NCBI RefSeq assembly: GCF_000196615.1 | Contig: NC_014306.1 | Coordinates: forward strand, 868,001-932,000 | DNA from: Erwinia billingiae Eb661 | GTDB lineage: Bacteria; Pseudomonadota; Gammaproteobacteria; Enterobacterales; Enterobacteriaceae | Direction: 5' to 3' | Length of the DNA stretch: 64,000 nt | In this document: positions 1-12,016 of the stretch, in pieces | How positions within the stretch are numbered: position 1 is the stretch's first letter | How the letters are laid out: each line of letters begins with the position of its first letter | Program-made: the position numbers and the translations under genes | The notes under the pieces: model-generated | What the model saw: only the letters and a program-made list of their open reading frames with translations | Told to the model about the DNA's origin: nothing | Database searches by the model: none

Positions 1-507
1 ATCATCGGCGGAAGCCAGGGCGCGCGGGTGCTGAACCAGACCATGCCTCAGGTTGCGGCGCTGTTGGGTGACTCAGTTACCCTCTGGCACCAGGTAGGGA
101 AGGGCGCTTTGGAAGGCGTGAATCAGGTTTATGAGCAGTTGAACCTGACGCAGCATAAAGTCACCGAATTTATCGACGATATGGCTGCGGCCTACGCCTG
201 GGCAGACGTCGTCGTTTGCCGTTCAGGTGCGCTGACGGTCAGTGAAGTCGCCGCCGCAGGCTTACCGGCGATTTTTGTACCGTTTCAGCATAAAGACCGC
301 CAGCAGTACTGGAATGCGATACCGCTGGAGCAGGCGGGCGCCGCCAAAATTTATGAACAGCCGCAGTTTACTGCGGAGGGTGTGGCAGACACGCTGGCCC
401 GTTGGGATCGACCGACTTTACTGCAAATGGCAGAAAAAGCGCGTGCCGTAGCGATCCCCGATGCGACCGACCGGGTTGCAGCGGAAGTCAGTAAAGCTGC
501 GCTTTAA
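1..507 (+). CDS. murG: MurG, 3' part (UDP-GlcNAc lipid I transferase)
   Basis: This is the C-terminal 168 residues of the glycosyltransferase that adds GlcNAc to lipid I on the inner face of the cytoplasmic membrane, making lipid II. The window opens in frame in the nucleotide-binding half: [10 protein letters not shown] is the GT28 motif at the start of the C-terminal Rossmann domain. It is followed by the [10 protein letters not shown] and [18 protein letters not shown] motifs that contact UDP-GlcNAc. The 5' half lies outside the window. murC follows 67 bp downstream on the same strand, as in the dcw cluster. The identification is secure; only the start is unseen. Confidence 0.97.
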   Translation: MIGGSQGARVLNQTMPQVAALLGDSVTLWHQVGKGALEGVNQVYEQLNLTQHKVTEFIDDMAAAYAWADVVVCRSGALTVSEVAAAGLPAIFVPFQHKDRQQYWNAIPLEQAGAAKIYEQPQFTAEGVADTLARWDRPTLLQMAEKARAVAIPDATDRVAAEVSKAAL

Positions 508-574
508 CAGAATTTCAGGCCCGGAGCATTCCGGTCCGCAACACGATACTGAAAGGTAGCGACAGGCAGAAGAG

Positions 575-2050
575 ATGAATACACAACAACTGGCAAAACT
601 GCGTTCCATAGTGCCCGAGATGCGTCGCGTCCGGCACATTCACTTTGTTGGCATCGGTGGTGCTGGCATGGGCGGTATTGCCGAAGTGTTGGCCAATGAA
701 GGGTATGAAATCAGTGGTTCCGACCTGGCGCCGAATGCGGTGACTCAGCATCTGAGCAACCTGGGTGCGACCATTTATTTCAACCATCGCCCTGAGAACG
801 TCAGTGACGCCAGCGTGGTGGTGGTGTCTACCGCGGTGTCTCAGGATAACCCTGAAGTCGTTGCCGCGCGTGAAGCGCGTATCCCGGTGATCCGCCGCGC
901 AGAAATGCTGGCTGAACTGATGCGTTACCGCCACGGCATCGCCGTTGCCGGCACGCACGGTAAAACCACCACCACCGCGATGGTTTCAAGCATTTATGCG
1001 GAAGGCGGACTGGATCCGACTTTCGTCAACGGTGGCCTGGTCAAAGCCGCCGGCACACACGCCCGTCTGGGAAGCAGCCGTTATCTGATTGCTGAAGCCG
1101 ACGAGAGCGATGCCTCCTTCCTGCATTTGCAGCCGATGGTGGCGATTGTGACCAATATCGAAGCCGACCATATGGATACTTACCATGGCGACTTTGAGAA
1201 CCTGAAACAGACGTTCGTGAACTTCCTGCACAATCTGCCGTTTTATGGCCGTGCGGTGTTGTGCATTGACGATGCGGTGATCCGCGAGTTGATCCCGCGT
1301 ATCAGCCGCCATATCACCACCTACGGCTTCAGCGAGGATGCTGACGTCCGGGTAGAAAATTACCAGCAGAATGGCGCTCAGGGACATTTCACCCTGGTCC
1401 GTCATGACAAGCCGTTGATGCACGTGACCCTGAATGCGCCGGGCCGTCATAACGCGCTGAATGCGGCGGCAGCGGTTGCGGTTGCAACTGAAGAAGGCAT
1501 CGAAGATGCAGAGATCCTCAGTGCGCTGGAGAGCTTCCAGGGCACGGGACGCCGCTTTGACTTCCTGGGTGAATACCCGGTGCAGGCGGCCAACGGCACT
1601 GCCGGTACGGCGATGCTGGTTGATGATTACGGCCACCATCCGACCGAAGTGGATGTCACCATTAAAGCCGCCCGTGCGGGCTGGCCGGACAAGCAGCTGG
1701 TGATGGTGTTCCAGCCGCACCGCTATTCACGTACGCGTGATTTGTATGACGATTTCGCTAACGTGCTGTCTCAGGTCGATGTGTTGCTGATGCTCGATGT
1801 CTATCCGGCCGGTGAAGCACCGATCCCCGGCGCGGACAGCCGTTCACTCTGTCGCACCATTCGTGGCCGTGGCAAAGTGGATCCAATCCTGGTCTCTGAC
1901 CACGATGCGGTGCTCGATATGCTGGCACCAAAACTGTCCGGCAACGATTTAATCCTGATTCAGGGTGCAGGCAACGTCGGCCGTATTGCCCGCACGCTGT
2001 CAGAGCAAAAGTTACAATTGCAGAATAAAGAAGGGGAACATCATGGCTGA
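575..2050 (+). CDS. murC: MurC, UDP-MurNAc--L-alanine ligase
   Basis: This cytoplasmic ligase adds L-alanine to UDP-MurNAc using ATP, the first amino acid step of the peptidoglycan stem peptide. The protein is 491 residues, the normal length. It shows the N-terminal substrate-binding loop GIGGAGM (residues 26-32), the Mur ligase ATP loop GTHGKTTTT (126-134) and the C-terminal DDYGHHPTE and FQPHRYSR motifs. An AGAGATG context gives the start. Its last 8 bases overlap the ddlB start, so translation of the two is probably coupled inside the dcw operon. Confidence 0.98.
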   Translation: MNTQQLAKLRSIVPEMRRVRHIHFVGIGGAGMGGIAEVLANEGYEISGSDLAPNAVTQHLSNLGATIYFNHRPENVSDASVVVVSTAVSQDNPEVVAAREARIPVIRRAEMLAELMRYRHGIAVAGTHGKTTTTAMVSSIYAEGGLDPTFVNGGLVKAAGTHARLGSSRYLIAEADESDASFLHLQPMVAIVTNIEADHMDTYHGDFENLKQTFVNFLHNLPFYGRAVLCIDDAVIRELIPRISRHITTYGFSEDADVRVENYQQNGAQGHFTLVRHDKPLMHVTLNAPGRHNALNAAAAVAVATEEGIEDAEILSALESFQGTGRRFDFLGEYPVQAANGTAGTAMLVDDYGHHPTEVDVTIKAARAGWPDKQLVMVFQPHRYSRTRDLYDDFANVLSQVDVLLMLDVYPAGEAPIPGADSRSLCRTIRGRGKVDPILVSDHDAVLDMLAPKLSGNDLILIQGAGNVGRIARTLSEQKLQLQNKEGEHHG

Positions 2051-2963
2051 GAAAGTAGCGGTATTGCTGGGTGGCACCTCTGCGGAGCGAGAAGTCTCGC
2101 TGATGTCAGGTAATGCAGTGCTGGCCGGGCTGATTGAAGCCGGTGTTGATGCACATGCGGTAGATATCCGTGATTTCCCGGTGATGCGCCTGAAAGAAGA
2201 GGGCTTTGATAAAGCCTTTATCGCGCTGCACGGTCGCGGTGGCGAAGACGGCACGCTGCAGGGCGTGCTGGAGTTCTTGTCCATCCCTTACACCGGCAGC
2301 GGCGTAATGGCGTCGGCCATTACCATGGACAAATTGCGTACCAAGTTCCTCTGGCAGGGCTGCGGTCTTCCGGTCTCTCCGTATGTGGCGCTGACCCGTA
2401 AGGAAATGGACGCCGGACTGACGCCGGAGACGGAAGCAAAAATCGCCGCGCTGGGCCTGCCGGTTTTCGTAAAACCGAGTTGCGAAGGTTCCAGCGTTGG
2501 CATCAGCCGGGTCAACAGCGCTGACACGCTTCAGGCTGCGCTGGTTGAAGCGTTCCGCCATGACGACGATGTGCTGGTCGAAGCGTTTTTAAGCGGCCCG
2601 GAATACACCGTAGCGGTGATTGGCGATGAAATATTGCCTTCAATCCGCATAAAGGTGGTTTCTGAGTTCTATGACTATGAAGCAAAATACTTTTCTGACG
2701 ATACTGAATACTTCTGCCCAAGCGGATTGTCGGCTGAACAGGAAGCTGAACTGAGCGATATCGTGATTAAAGCCTGGCGCGCATTAGGTTGTAGCGGCTG
2801 GGGCCGTGTAGACGTGATGATGGGCGGCGACGGTCAGTTCTACCTGCTGGAAGTGAACACTTCCCCAGGCATGACCGGGCACAGTCTGGTGCCGATGGCG
2901 GGTAAGCAGGCGGGGTTGAGTTTCTCCCAGCTGGTCGCGCGCATTCTGGAGCTGGCGGACTGA
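2043..2963 (+). CDS. ddlB: DdlB, D-alanine--D-alanine ligase
   Basis: This ATP-grasp ligase makes the D-Ala-D-Ala dipeptide for the peptidoglycan precursor. The start chosen ([11 protein letters not shown]) follows an AAGGGGAACATC ribosome site and gives 306 residues, the E. coli DdlB length; a longer in-frame reading from 1965 would run through the murC end and is unlikely. Visible motifs are [13 protein letters not shown] near the N-terminus, [10 protein letters not shown], the ATP-grasp segment [14 protein letters not shown], and the metal-binding [11 protein letters not shown] near the C-terminus. It overlaps murC by 8 nt and ends 1 nt before ftsQ. Confidence 0.97.
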   Translation: MAEKVAVLLGGTSAEREVSLMSGNAVLAGLIEAGVDAHAVDIRDFPVMRLKEEGFDKAFIALHGRGGEDGTLQGVLEFLSIPYTGSGVMASAITMDKLRTKFLWQGCGLPVSPYVALTRKEMDAGLTPETEAKIAALGLPVFVKPSCEGSSVGISRVNSADTLQAALVEAFRHDDDVLVEAFLSGPEYTVAVIGDEILPSIRIKVVSEFYDYEAKYFSDDTEYFCPSGLSAEQEAELSDIVIKAWRALGCSGWGRVDVMMGGDGQFYLLEVNTSPGMTGHSLVPMAGKQAGLSFSQLVARILELAD

Positions 2964-2964
2964 T

Positions 2965-3804
2965 ATGTCCCAGGCTGCTCTGAATGTTCGAAACCGCGAG
3001 GCGCAGGAAAAAGCGCGATCCGGGCGCAGTAATGGCTCCAGACTGGCAGGCATCATCTTTCTGACGATCGTGCTTGGCGTGGTGTTCGCCGCCGGATTTG
3101 TGGTGGTGAAGTGGATGGATGATGCCTCAAGGCAGCCGCTGTCAAAGCTGGTGGTCACCGGGCAGACGCATTACACCACCAACGACGATATTCGCCAGGC
3201 GATTTTGTCGCTGGGCGCGCCGGGAACGTTTATGTCCCAGGATGTCGACGTCATCCAGCAGCAAATTGAACGTCTGCCGTGGATCCAGCAGGTCAGCGTG
3301 CGCAAGCAATGGCCTGACGAGCTGAAGATCCACCTGGTTGAGTATGTGCCCGTTGCGCGCTGGAACGACCTGCATATGGTTGATGCAGACGGAAAGTCAT
3401 TCTCCGTGCCGGCTAACCACATTGGCAAGGAAGAGATGCCAATGCTGTATGGCCCGGAAGGGAGCGAAACAGAAGTGCTGACCGGCTATCACCAGATGAG
3501 CGATCTGCTGGCGGCAAGCAAATTTAAATTGAAGGTGGCGTCGATGACCGCAAGGCGGTCCTGGCAACTGGTGTTGAGCGATGATGTCCGTCTGGAACTG
3601 GGACGCAACGAAGATATGAAGCGTTTGAAACGTTTCATTCAGCTCTACCCCACGCTGCAGCAGCAGGGACAGGCAGAAAACAAACGTATCACTTACGTGG
3701 ATCTGCGGTATGACTCTGGCGCGGCAGTAGGATGGGCACCGGCAGAAATTAAGACCCCCGACAATAATCAGCAACAGAATCAGGCACAGGTTAAACAACA
3801 ATGA
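2965..3804 (+). CDS. ftsQ: FtsQ, divisome bitopic membrane protein
   Basis: FtsQ links early and late divisome proteins through the FtsQ-FtsL-FtsB complex. The 279-residue protein has a short basic cytoplasmic tail, one membrane segment at about residues 28-49, and a periplasmic POTRA domain starting near residue 58 ([21 protein letters not shown]), followed by the beta domain. The C-terminus is glutamine/asparagine rich. It lies 1 nt after ddlB and overlaps ftsA by 4 nt (ATGA), so coupled translation is expected. Confidence 0.97.
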   Translation: MSQAALNVRNREAQEKARSGRSNGSRLAGIIFLTIVLGVVFAAGFVVVKWMDDASRQPLSKLVVTGQTHYTTNDDIRQAILSLGAPGTFMSQDVDVIQQQIERLPWIQQVSVRKQWPDELKIHLVEYVPVARWNDLHMVDADGKSFSVPANHIGKEEMPMLYGPEGSETEVLTGYHQMSDLLAASKFKLKVASMTARRSWQLVLSDDVRLELGRNEDMKRLKRFIQLYPTLQQQGQAENKRITYVDLRYDSGAAVGWAPAEIKTPDNNQQQNQAQVKQQ

Positions 3805-5057
3805 TCAAGTCGACGGACAGAAAACTGGTAGTTGGACTCGAGATTGGCACCGCGAAGGTTGCCGCTTTGGTAGGGGAAATTCTGCCGGATGGCATGGTCA
3901 ATATCATTGGCGTGGGCAGCTGTCCTTCCCGCGGAATGGATAAAGGCGGGGTGAACGACCTCGAATCCGTGGTCAAATGTGTTCAGCGCGCGATCGACCA
4001 GGCTGAGCTGATGGCTGATTGCCAGATTTCGTCGGTTTACCTTGCATTATCGGGCAAACACATCAGTTGCCAGAACGAAATAGGGATGGTTCCTATTTCC
4101 GAAGAGGAAGTGACACAGGAAGATGTGGAGAACGTGGTACACACCGCCAAATCCGTCCGTGTTCGTGACGAGCACCGCATCCTCCATGTTATTCCGCAAG
4201 AATATGCGATCGACTATCAGGAAGGGATCAAAAATCCGGTCGGCTTGTCCGGCGTGAGAATGCAGGCAAAAGTGCATTTGATCACCTGTCACAACGATAT
4301 GGCGAAAAACATTGTAAAAGCCGTTGAACGATGTGGCCTGAAAGTTGACCAATTGATTTTCGCCGGTCTGGCATCCAGCTTTGCGGTGCTGACTGAAGAT
4401 GAGCGTGAGCTGGGCGTCTGCGTAGTGGACGTTGGCGGCGGCACCATGGATATCGCGGTTTACACCGGAGGCGCGCTGCGTCACACCAAGGTGATCCCGT
4501 ATGCAGGTAATGTTGTCACCAGCGATATCGCTTATGCGTTTGGCACACCGCCGACCGATGCGGAAGCGATTAAAGTACGCCACGGTTGCGCGCTGGGTTC
4601 CATCGTCGGTAAAGACGAAAACGTCGAAGTGCCAAGCGTCGGTGGACGTCCACCGAGAAGTCTGCAACGTCAGACGCTGGCAGAGGTGATCGAACCTCGC
4701 TACACCGAACTGCTGAATCTGGTCAATGACGAGATCCTGCAGTTGCAGGAACAGCTTCGCCAACAGGGCGTTAAGCACCATCTGGCAGCGGGTATCGTCC
4801 TGACCGGTGGCGCAGCACAAATTGAAGGATTAGCGGCTTGCGCCCAGCGTGTGTTCCACACGCAGGTGCGTATCGGACAGCCGTTAAACATCACAGGATT
4901 AACGGATTACGCGCAGGAGCCTTACTACTCAACAGCGGTTGGCTTACTGCACTACGGAAAAGAGTCACACCTTAACGGTGAGGCGGATGTAGAAAAAAGA
5001 GCCTCAGTGGGCAACTGGTTCAAACGAATCAACAGCTGGCTGAGAAAAGAGTTTTAA
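3801..5057 (+). CDS. ftsA: FtsA, actin-like membrane anchor of the Z ring
   Basis: FtsA is the actin-fold ATPase that tethers FtsZ to the inner membrane and recruits later division proteins. The 418-residue product (E. coli 420) shows the actin-family phosphate loops [15 protein letters not shown] near the N-terminus and [14 protein letters not shown] in the middle. The C-terminal [16 protein letters not shown] is the amphipathic membrane-targeting helix. It overlaps ftsQ by an ATGA and is 70 bp from ftsZ. Confidence 0.98.
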   Translation: MIKSTDRKLVVGLEIGTAKVAALVGEILPDGMVNIIGVGSCPSRGMDKGGVNDLESVVKCVQRAIDQAELMADCQISSVYLALSGKHISCQNEIGMVPISEEEVTQEDVENVVHTAKSVRVRDEHRILHVIPQEYAIDYQEGIKNPVGLSGVRMQAKVHLITCHNDMAKNIVKAVERCGLKVDQLIFAGLASSFAVLTEDERELGVCVVDVGGGTMDIAVYTGGALRHTKVIPYAGNVVTSDIAYAFGTPPTDAEAIKVRHGCALGSIVGKDENVEVPSVGGRPPRSLQRQTLAEVIEPRYTELLNLVNDEILQLQEQLRQQGVKHHLAAGIVLTGGAAQIEGLAACAQRVFHTQVRIGQPLNITGLTDYAQEPYYSTAVGLLHYGKESHLNGEADVEKRASVGNWFKRINSWLRKEF

Positions 5058-5127
5058 TTTAGAGAAAAGGGGATCATGCTAGACTTTTTATGATCTCCAG
5101 GCGACAGGCACATAACGGAGAGAAATT

Positions 5128-6285
5128 ATGTTTGAACCAATGGAATTAACCAATGACGCGGTGATTAAAGTCATCGGCGTCGGCGGCGGCGGCGGCAACG
5201 CCGTAGAGCATATGGTGCGTGAGCGCATCGAAGGCGTTGAGTTCTTCGCAGTAAACACGGACGCGCAGGCGTTACGTAAGACTGCGGTTGGCCAGACTAT
5301 CCAGATTGGTAATGGTATTACCAAAGGTCTGGGTGCCGGCGCGAACCCGGAAGTGGGTCGCAACTCGGCAGAAGAAGACCGTGAAGCACTGCGTCAGGCA
5401 CTTGATGGTGCAGACATGGTGTTCATCGCTGCAGGCATGGGCGGCGGTACCGGTACCGGTGCAGCGCCAGTTGTCGCTGAAGTTGCAAAAGAATTGGGTA
5501 TCCTGACGGTTGCTGTGGTGACCAAGCCTTTCAATTTTGAAGGCAAGAAGCGCATGGCATTCGCCGAGCAGGGTATCGCTGAGCTGTCCAAGCATGTCGA
5601 TTCACTGATTACTATTCCAAACGACAAGCTGCTGAAAGTGCTCGGCCGTGGTATCTCACTGCTGGACGCGTTTGGCGCAGCGAACGACGTGCTGAAAGGC
5701 GCGGTGCAGGGTATTGCCGAACTGATTACCCGTCCTGGCCTGATGAACGTCGACTTTGCTGACGTGCGCACCGTGATGTCCGAAATGGGCTACGCGATGA
5801 TGGGTTCTGGCGTGGCGTGCGGTGAAGACCGTGCAGAAGAAGCAGCCGAAATGGCGATTTCCAGCCCACTGCTGGAAGATATCGACCTGTCTGGCGCGCG
5901 TGGTGTGCTGGTTAACATCACCGCGGGCTTCGACCTGCGTCTCGATGAGTTTGAAACGGTGGGTAACACCATTCGTGCGTTTGCTTCTGACAATGCGACC
6001 GTGGTTATCGGTACCTCGCTGGACCCGGAAATGAACGACGAACTGCGTGTAACCGTCGTGGCTACCGGTATTGGCATGGACAAGCGTCCAGAGATTACCC
6101 TGGTCACCAACAAGCAGCAGCAGACTCAGCCTGTTATGGATCACCGTTACCAGCAGCACGGTATGGCACCGCTTCCACAGGAGCAGAAACCCGCCGCTAA
6201 AGTGGTCAACGATCCGAGCACGCAGACTAACAAAGAGCCTGATTATCTTGATATTCCTGCCTTCCTGCGTAAGCAGGCGGATTAG
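5128..6285 (+). CDS. ftsZ: FtsZ, tubulin-like division GTPase
   Basis: FtsZ polymerises into the cytokinetic ring. The protein is 385 residues (E. coli 383). Seen directly: the tubulin signature GGGTGTG at 105-111, the T7 synergy loop NVDFADVR with D209 and D212, a variable Q/P-rich linker, and the conserved C-terminal peptide (residues 371-385, containing [12 protein letters not shown]) that binds FtsA, ZipA and ZapD. A clear ACGGAGAG ribosome site precedes the ATG. The ZapD partner is encoded in this same window at about 13 kb. Confidence 0.99.
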   Translation: MFEPMELTNDAVIKVIGVGGGGGNAVEHMVRERIEGVEFFAVNTDAQALRKTAVGQTIQIGNGITKGLGAGANPEVGRNSAEEDREALRQALDGADMVFIAAGMGGGTGTGAAPVVAEVAKELGILTVAVVTKPFNFEGKKRMAFAEQGIAELSKHVDSLITIPNDKLLKVLGRGISLLDAFGAANDVLKGAVQGIAELITRPGLMNVDFADVRTVMSEMGYAMMGSGVACGEDRAEEAAEMAISSPLLEDIDLSGARGVLVNITAGFDLRLDEFETVGNTIRAFASDNATVVIGTSLDPEMNDELRVTVVATGIGMDKRPEITLVTNKQQQTQPVMDHRYQQHGMAPLPQEQKPAAKVVNDPSTQTNKEPDYLDIPAFLRKQAD

Positions 6286-6299
6286 GAATTTCCTGAGAA

Positions 6300-6328
6300 T
6301 TGGGATTCTCCGCTCTTTGTGTTAAAAT
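6300..6328 (+). promoter_or_regulatory. Predicted sigma-70 promoter of lpxC
   Basis: TTGGGA (6300-6305) and TAAAAT (6323-6328) are separated by 17 bp, 58 bp before the lpxC start. A small inverted repeat, GAGAAT-TGGG-ATTCTC at 6295-6310, overlaps the -35 and may act as a weak terminator for ftsZ transcripts or as a protein site. The boxes are read by eye; no start site is known. Confidence 0.5.
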
Positions 6329-6365
6329 GTTCGCCCGTCAGTAAGTTATACTGGCGGTCGGATGA

Positions 6366-7304
<939 letters not shown>

Positions 7305-7312
7305 AGTCAGCA

Positions 7313-7828
7313 TTACTTATTACGACTGGTTGAGCTGGTACTCTCTCCGGCCAGTGAGGCCAGTCGTTCTATTGTCTTCTTCAGTTTTTCAGAGCCCCTG
7401 CTCGCCACACTCCGCAGTATCTCCGCACTCTGTTCACTCAGCTGACGTCCCGGCGAATTTTCTTCTGCTTCAGGTCGACCGCCGCTTTTTTGCACGCTTT
7501 CCTGCCCTTTTGCTGCCAGTGAAGGATTTATCGTGATGTCGATTGCCGTCAATGATGGTAATATTTGCGCTCGTAAAGCTGACAGCAGGCTGGATTGTTC
7601 ATAGCGTAAGCGCATCATCCAACTGGCATTAGCGGTTTCGAGCACCAGGATGCCCTGGCGAAAATTGGCCACGCGGCACCAGGGATGCATCTGCGCAGGA
7701 AGAATACCCTGCACGGCCCGGTTCAGTTTGTTTAGCGCAATGGCGCGCTGCTGAATGGATTGCAGCATACCTTTGGCATCGGTGACTTCGAATAAATTTT
7801 CAATTGAATGCGGGCGACTATCACGCAT
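7313..7828 (-). CDS. dciA: DUF721 / DciA-family protein
   Basis: This 171-residue protein carries the DUF721 (DciA) fold at about residues 20-95, recognisable from LNRAVQGILPAQMHPWCRVANFRQGILVLETANASWMMRLR read in pieces. A low-complexity, charged C-terminal tail follows. In bacteria without a DnaC-type loader, DciA works with the replicative helicase DnaB; whether it does so here is unknown. The start chosen has a GGAG ribosome site and lies only 20 bp from the divergent secM start. The gene is therefore antisense to the region that holds the secM-secA promoter in E. coli. It converges on lpxC with 8 bp between. Confidence 0.78.
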   Translation of the reverse strand: MRDSRPHSIENLFEVTDAKGMLQSIQQRAIALNKLNRAVQGILPAQMHPWCRVANFRQGILVLETANASWMMRLRYEQSSLLSALRAQILPSLTAIDITINPSLAAKGQESVQKSGGRPEAEENSPGRQLSEQSAEILRSVASRGSEKLKKTIERLASLAGESTSSTSRNK

Positions 7829-7848
7829 AGCAAGCTCCGGCGGAAACA

Positions 7849-8349
7849 GTGATCGGGATTCTAAATCGTTGGCGACAACTTGGCAGACGTTATTTCTGGC
7901 CGCATCTCCTGTTGGGGATGGTCGCGGCTGGTCTTGGCCTGCCTCACGCTGCCAGCGACCGGACAACTTTACCAGAAACCGCCTCCCGAAGCCTGAATAT
8001 CAGCAATGGCGTGCGTTTCGACAGCCTCGCACTGCTGCAGGAAAGCGTCCGTCGTCCTAATTTTAACGTGGATTACTGGCATCAGCATGCCATCCGCACC
8101 GTTATTCGTCATCTCTCCTTCACGCTAACGCCAGCCAATCAGCCCACTGCCGAGCAGGTTATGCCGCTCGAAGTGCAGAAACTGGCGCTGTTGGATACGC
8201 TGAACGGCTTACTGACGCACGAAGCCAGACCGCCGACGATCATTCGTCAGACCAGTGAGCCTCAGAGCGCAGCAAAACCCCGTTATCAGACCGGCCTGTG
8301 GCTTGCTCAGGTTCAGGGCATTCGTGCCGGACCTGCTTCTCTCGCGTAA
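7849..8349 (+). CDS. secM: SecM, secretion monitor and ribosome-arrest peptide
   Basis: SecM is an exported regulatory protein whose stalling controls secA translation. The 166-residue product starts with GTG, as in E. coli. It has a long signal peptide ([17 protein letters not shown], probable cleavage near PHAA-S, about residue 36). The C-terminal arrest motif reads Y146-QTGL-W151-L152[10 protein letters not shown]162. Against the E. coli arrest peptide, GIRAGP and the tryptophan are kept, but the F150 position is Tyr and the I156 position is Leu. It is followed by a hairpin and then secA, 76 bp downstream. Confidence 0.95.
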   Translation: MIGILNRWRQLGRRYFWPHLLLGMVAAGLGLPHAASDRTTLPETASRSLNISNGVRFDSLALLQESVRRPNFNVDYWHQHAIRTVIRHLSFTLTPANQPTAEQVMPLEVQKLALLDTLNGLLTHEARPPTIIRQTSEPQSAAKPRYQTGLWLAQVQGIRAGPASLA

Positions 8350-8388
8350 CGTCTACGTTCATTACACCCAACTTATAATTAAGCGCTT

Positions 8389-8405
8389 CACCACGTCATG
8401 TGGTG
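8389..8405 (+). promoter_or_regulatory. secM-secA intergenic hairpin (SecA translational control)
   Basis: CACCAC (8389-8394) and GTGGTG (8400-8405) form a perfect 6-bp stem with a GTCAT loop. It sits directly before the secA ribosome site (GAGAGAAAG, about 8409-8417). In E. coli the secM-secA mRNA folds to hide this site until SecM stalls the ribosome. Only this local stem is seen here; the full alternative fold was not computed. Confidence 0.65.
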
Positions 8406-8425
8406 GCTGAGAGAAAGTATTTACT

Positions 8426-11131
8426 ATGTTAATCAAATTATTAACCAAAGTTTTTGGCAGTAGCAATGACCGCACCCTGCGCCGTATGCGCAAAGTCGTC
8501 GATCAGATCACCAAAATGGAACCGGATTTTGAGAAGCTGTCTGATGATGAGCTGAAGGCAAAAACCGTTGAGTTCCGCGCCCGTCTGGCAAAAGGCGAAG
8601 TGCTGGAAAACCTGATCCCGGAAGCCTTTGCTACCGTTCGTGAAGCCAGTAAGCGTGTATTTGGTATGCGTCACTTTGACGTACAGCTGCTGGGCGGCAT
8701 GGTACTGAATGACCGGTGCATCGCTGAAATGCGTACTGGTGAGGGTAAAACCCTGACCGCAACGCTGCCAGCTTACCTGAATGCCCTGAGCGGCGAAGGC
8801 GTCCACGTGGTCACGGTCAATGACTATCTGGCCTCTCGTGATGCGGAAAACAACCGTGCGCTGTTCGAGTTCCTTGGCCTGAGCATTGGTATCAACCTGC
8901 CAGGTATGCCAGCACCGGCCAAGCGTGAAGCGTATGCTGCCGATATTACCTACGGCACCAACAACGAATACGGCTTCGACTACCTGCGTGACAACATGGC
9001 CTTCAGCCCTGAAGACCGTGTACAGCGTAAGCTGAACTATGCGCTGGTGGATGAGGTTGACTCCATCCTGATCGATGAAGCCCGTACCCCACTGATCATC
9101 TCGGGTCCGGCGGAAGACAGCTCTGAGCTGTACATCAAGGTCAACAAAATCATCCCAAGCCTGATCCGTCAGGAAAAAGAAGATTCCGACAGCTTCCAGG
9201 GCGAAGGCCATTTCTCAGTAGATGAGAAAGCCCGCCAGGTTCACCTGACCGAACGGGGTCTGGTGGCGATTGAAGAGCTGATGGTCAGCGAAGGCATCAT
9301 GGAAGAGGGCGAGTCGCTGTACTCCCCAGGCAACATCATGATGATGCACCATGTGACCGCCGCTCTGCGTTCTCATGTGCTGTTCACCCGCGACGTTGAC
9401 TACATTGTAAAAGACGGCGAAGTGATCATCGTTGATGAACACACCGGCCGTACCATGCAGGGACGTCGCTGGTCTGACGGTCTGCATCAGGCAATTGAAG
9501 CGAAAGAAGGCGTGGAAATCCAGAATGAGAACCAGACTCTGGCTTCCATCACTTTCCAGAACTACTTCCGTCTTTACAACAAACTGGCCGGGATGACCGG
9601 TACAGCGGACACCGAAGCGTTCGAATTCAGCTCGATCTATAAGCTGGAAACTATTGTTGTACCAACCAACCGTCCGATGGTGCGTAAAGATCTGGCCGAT
9701 CTGGTCTATATGACCGAGAAAGAGAAGATCGACGCGATCATCGAAGACATCCGCGAGCGGACCGCGAATGGTCAGCCGGTACTGGTGGGTACCATCTCCA
9801 TTGAGAAATCCGAAGTGGTTTCTGAGCAGCTTTCACTTGCCAAGATCGAGCACGCGGTACTGAACGCCAAATTCCACGCCCGCGAAGCAGATATCGTGGC
9901 GCAGGCTGGTCAGCCAGGTGCCGTCACCATCGCCACCAACATGGCGGGTCGTGGTACGGACATCGTGCTGGGCGGCAGCTGGCAGGCAGAGATTGCTGAA
10001 CTGGAAAATCCAACCGCAGAACAGATCGACGCGATCAAGAGCGCCTGGAAAATTCGTCATGATGCGGTACTGGCATCGGGCGGTCTGCACATCATTGGTA
10101 CCGAGCGTCATGAATCACGCCGTATCGATAACCAGTTGCGCGGCCGTTCGGGTCGTCAGGGTGATAACGGTTCATCCCGCTTCTACCTGTCGATGGAAGA
10201 TGCGTTGATGCGTATTTTCGCCTCCGATCGCGTGTCTAATATGATGCGTAAACTGGGCATGAAGCCTGGCGAAGCGATTGAACACCCGTGGGTGACCAAA
10301 GCGATCGCTAACGCCCAGCGGAAAGTGGAAAGCCGTAACTTCGATATTCGTAAGCAGCTGCTGGAATATGATGACGTTGCTAACGATCAGCGTCGTGCGA
10401 TTTACTCTCAGCGTAATGAACTGCTGGACGTGTCTGACGTTTCAGAAACCATCAGCAGCATCCGCGAAGACGTGTTCAAAACCACGCTGGACACCTTCAT
10501 TCCACCGCAGTCCCTGGAAGAAATGTGGGATGTGAAAGGTCTGCAAGAGCGTCTGAAAAACGACTTCGATCTGGATATGCCAGTAGCAGAATGGCTGGAT
10601 AAAGAGCCAGAACTGCATGAAGAGACGCTGCGTGAGCGCATCATGCAACATGCGAAAGAGCAGTATCTGCGCAAAGAAGAAGTGGTTGGCGTCGAGATGA
10701 TGCGTAACTTCGAGAAAGGCGTCATGCTGCAAACGCTGGATTCCTTGTGGAAAGAGCACCTGGCCGCGATGGATTACCTGCGTCAGGGTATCCACCTGCG
10801 TGGTTATGCGCAGAAGGATCCGAAGCAGGAATACAAGCGTGAATCCTTCGCCATGTTTGCTGCGATGCTGGAATCACTGAAATACGAAGTGATCAGTACG
10901 CTGTGCAAAGTTCAGGTACGTATGCCTGAAGAAGTTGAAGCAATGGAAGAGCAGCGCCGTGAAGAAGCGGAACGCCTGGCTAGCCAGCAGCAGCTGAGCC
11001 ACGTTGATGTTGAAACCGAAGCCGCCATCGAGATGGCAGATCAAACCGGCGAGCGTAAAGTTGGCCGTAACGATCTTTGCCCATGTGGTTCTGGTAAAAA
11101 ATACAAGCAGTGTCACGGTCGTCTTGCTTAA
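8426..11131 (+). CDS. secA: SecA, preprotein translocase ATPase
   Basis: SecA drives post-translational export through SecYEG. The product is 901 residues, exactly the E. coli length. Seen: Walker A MRTGEGKT with K108, the DEVD Walker B and the following [14 protein letters not shown], the preprotein-crosslinking region, motif [15 protein letters not shown], and the C-terminal zinc finger [13 protein letters not shown] (C885, C887, C896, H897), which binds SecB and phospholipid. It is translated under SecM control and followed by a strong terminator, so mutT is not obviously in the same transcript as it is in E. coli. Confidence 0.99.
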   Translation: MLIKLLTKVFGSSNDRTLRRMRKVVDQITKMEPDFEKLSDDELKAKTVEFRARLAKGEVLENLIPEAFATVREASKRVFGMRHFDVQLLGGMVLNDRCIAEMRTGEGKTLTATLPAYLNALSGEGVHVVTVNDYLASRDAENNRALFEFLGLSIGINLPGMPAPAKREAYAADITYGTNNEYGFDYLRDNMAFSPEDRVQRKLNYALVDEVDSILIDEARTPLIISGPAEDSSELYIKVNKIIPSLIRQEKEDSDSFQGEGHFSVDEKARQVHLTERGLVAIEELMVSEGIMEEGESLYSPGNIMMMHHVTAALRSHVLFTRDVDYIVKDGEVIIVDEHTGRTMQGRRWSDGLHQAIEAKEGVEIQNENQTLASITFQNYFRLYNKLAGMTGTADTEAFEFSSIYKLETIVVPTNRPMVRKDLADLVYMTEKEKIDAIIEDIRERTANGQPVLVGTISIEKSEVVSEQLSLAKIEHAVLNAKFHAREADIVAQAGQPGAVTIATNMAGRGTDIVLGGSWQAEIAELENPTAEQIDAIKSAWKIRHDAVLASGGLHIIGTERHESRRIDNQLRGRSGRQGDNGSSRFYLSMEDALMRIFASDRVSNMMRKLGMKPGEAIEHPWVTKAIANAQRKVESRNFDIRKQLLEYDDVANDQRRAIYSQRNELLDVSDVSETISSIREDVFKTTLDTFIPPQSLEEMWDVKGLQERLKNDFDLDMPVAEWLDKEPELHEETLRERIMQHAKEQYLRKEEVVGVEMMRNFEKGVMLQTLDSLWKEHLAAMDYLRQGIHLRGYAQKDPKQEYKRESFAMFAAMLESLKYEVISTLCKVQVRMPEEVEAMEEQRREEAERLASQQQLSHVDVETEAAIEMADQTGERKVGRNDLCPCGSGKKYKQCHGRLA

Positions 11132-11152
11132 CAGCAGACGGTGAGCATAAGA

Positions 11153-11183
11153 GGGCTGGAGAAGATTCTCCGGCCCTTTTTTT
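11153..11183 (+). terminator. Rho-independent terminator of secM-secA
   Basis: An 11-bp stem with one T-G wobble (GGGCTGGAGAA paired with TTCTCCGGCCC, 11153-11176) is followed by seven T residues at 11177-11183. The T-run overlaps the last codon of the convergent prepilin peptidase gene. Confidence 0.9.
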
Positions 11184-11874
11184 ATGCCACAACAGGGTTG
11201 CAGATAAACAATAACCAGCCGCTAACTGCCAGCGCCGCGCCAAATGGAAAGGGATCGCGCAATGGACGTCCTGATACCCACTGCATTATGCCTAAAGCAA
11301 TTAGCGAGGCGAGCGAGGCCATCAGCACCAGTATGGGCAGCCAGTACACCCCGAGCCAGGCACCCAGTGCGGCAAGCAGCTTCGCATCTCCCAGCCCCAG
11401 TCCTTCTTTTTTGCAGACCATCCGGTAGCCATATGAAAGTAGCGCCAGCACCGTAAAGCCAGCCGCCGCGCCAAGCACCGCCTCGGTGAGAAGCGCTGAG
11501 GAAATCACGCCTGCGACGTTGCCCAGCAATCCCAGCCACAGCAGTGCAAGGGTCAGTACATCGGGAAGCAGCAGATAGCGCAGGTCGATAACGATCAACG
11601 CCAGCAGTATCCAGCTTAACAACAGGGAAGCGGGCAGCAGACGGGCGGGGAGCACTGCGGCTACCAGCAATGAAATGCCGCAACAGAGCGTTGGCAGCAG
11701 CCAGAAGCCGGGAATATTTTCACGGCTGATCTCGAAGGACACACCCCGTATCTTAGCGGGCAACCAGCCACTCAGTAGCCAGACCAGGCTGCCCATCATC
11801 GCGCCGATAAGGCCTGTCGTTAGCCAGACGCCACTTGCCCATAACTGCCCCGATCCCTGTAATGCCTCCACCAT
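11182..11874 (-). CDS. Prepilin leader peptidase, A24 family, short form
   Basis: This polytopic inner-membrane aspartic peptidase cleaves prepilin leaders. The two catalytic motifs are present: VIDLRYLLLPD (D97) and GLGLGDAKL (D163). About seven hydrophobic segments are visible. At 230 residues it is shorter than PilD-type enzymes (about 290) and has no CxxC zinc pairs, so it probably lacks the N-methylation domain and only cleaves. GGAGGAG lies just before two consecutive ATGs (11877 and 11874); the second has the better spacing. The likely substrate is PpdD, encoded 6.7 kb away. Its position between secA and mutT, antisense to both, differs from E. coli. Confidence 0.88.
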   Translation of the reverse strand: MVEALQGSGQLWASGVWLTTGLIGAMMGSLVWLLSGWLPAKIRGVSFEISRENIPGFWLLPTLCCGISLLVAAVLPARLLPASLLLSWILLALIVIDLRYLLLPDVLTLALLWLGLLGNVAGVISSALLTEAVLGAAAGFTVLALLSYGYRMVCKKEGLGLGDAKLLAALGAWLGVYWLPILVLMASLASLIALGIMQWVSGRPLRDPFPFGAALAVSGWLLFICNPVVA

Positions 11875-12016
11875 CATTTCTCCTCCCTGGTCCCCATGCT
11901 TCAGTAGCATCTGCCGGTACTATACGCCTCAGTCGAGGCCTCAGAACGTGCACAAGATGATTACATCGCCTTGCAAAGCAGATTTTCGGGCGGGCTCGAA
12001 ACAGGCGGATTCTGGC

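Noticed and set aside
1965..2042. N-terminal extension of ddlB
   Set aside because: The extra 26 residues come from the murC end in another frame and are not conserved.
4047..4820. Long antisense frame (257 codons) inside ftsA
   Set aside because: Shadow of a strongly conserved gene; composition follows the ftsA codon pattern and there is no known family.
8441..9211. Long antisense frame (256 codons) inside secA
   Set aside because: Mirror of secA codon bias, no ribosome site and no recognisable domain.
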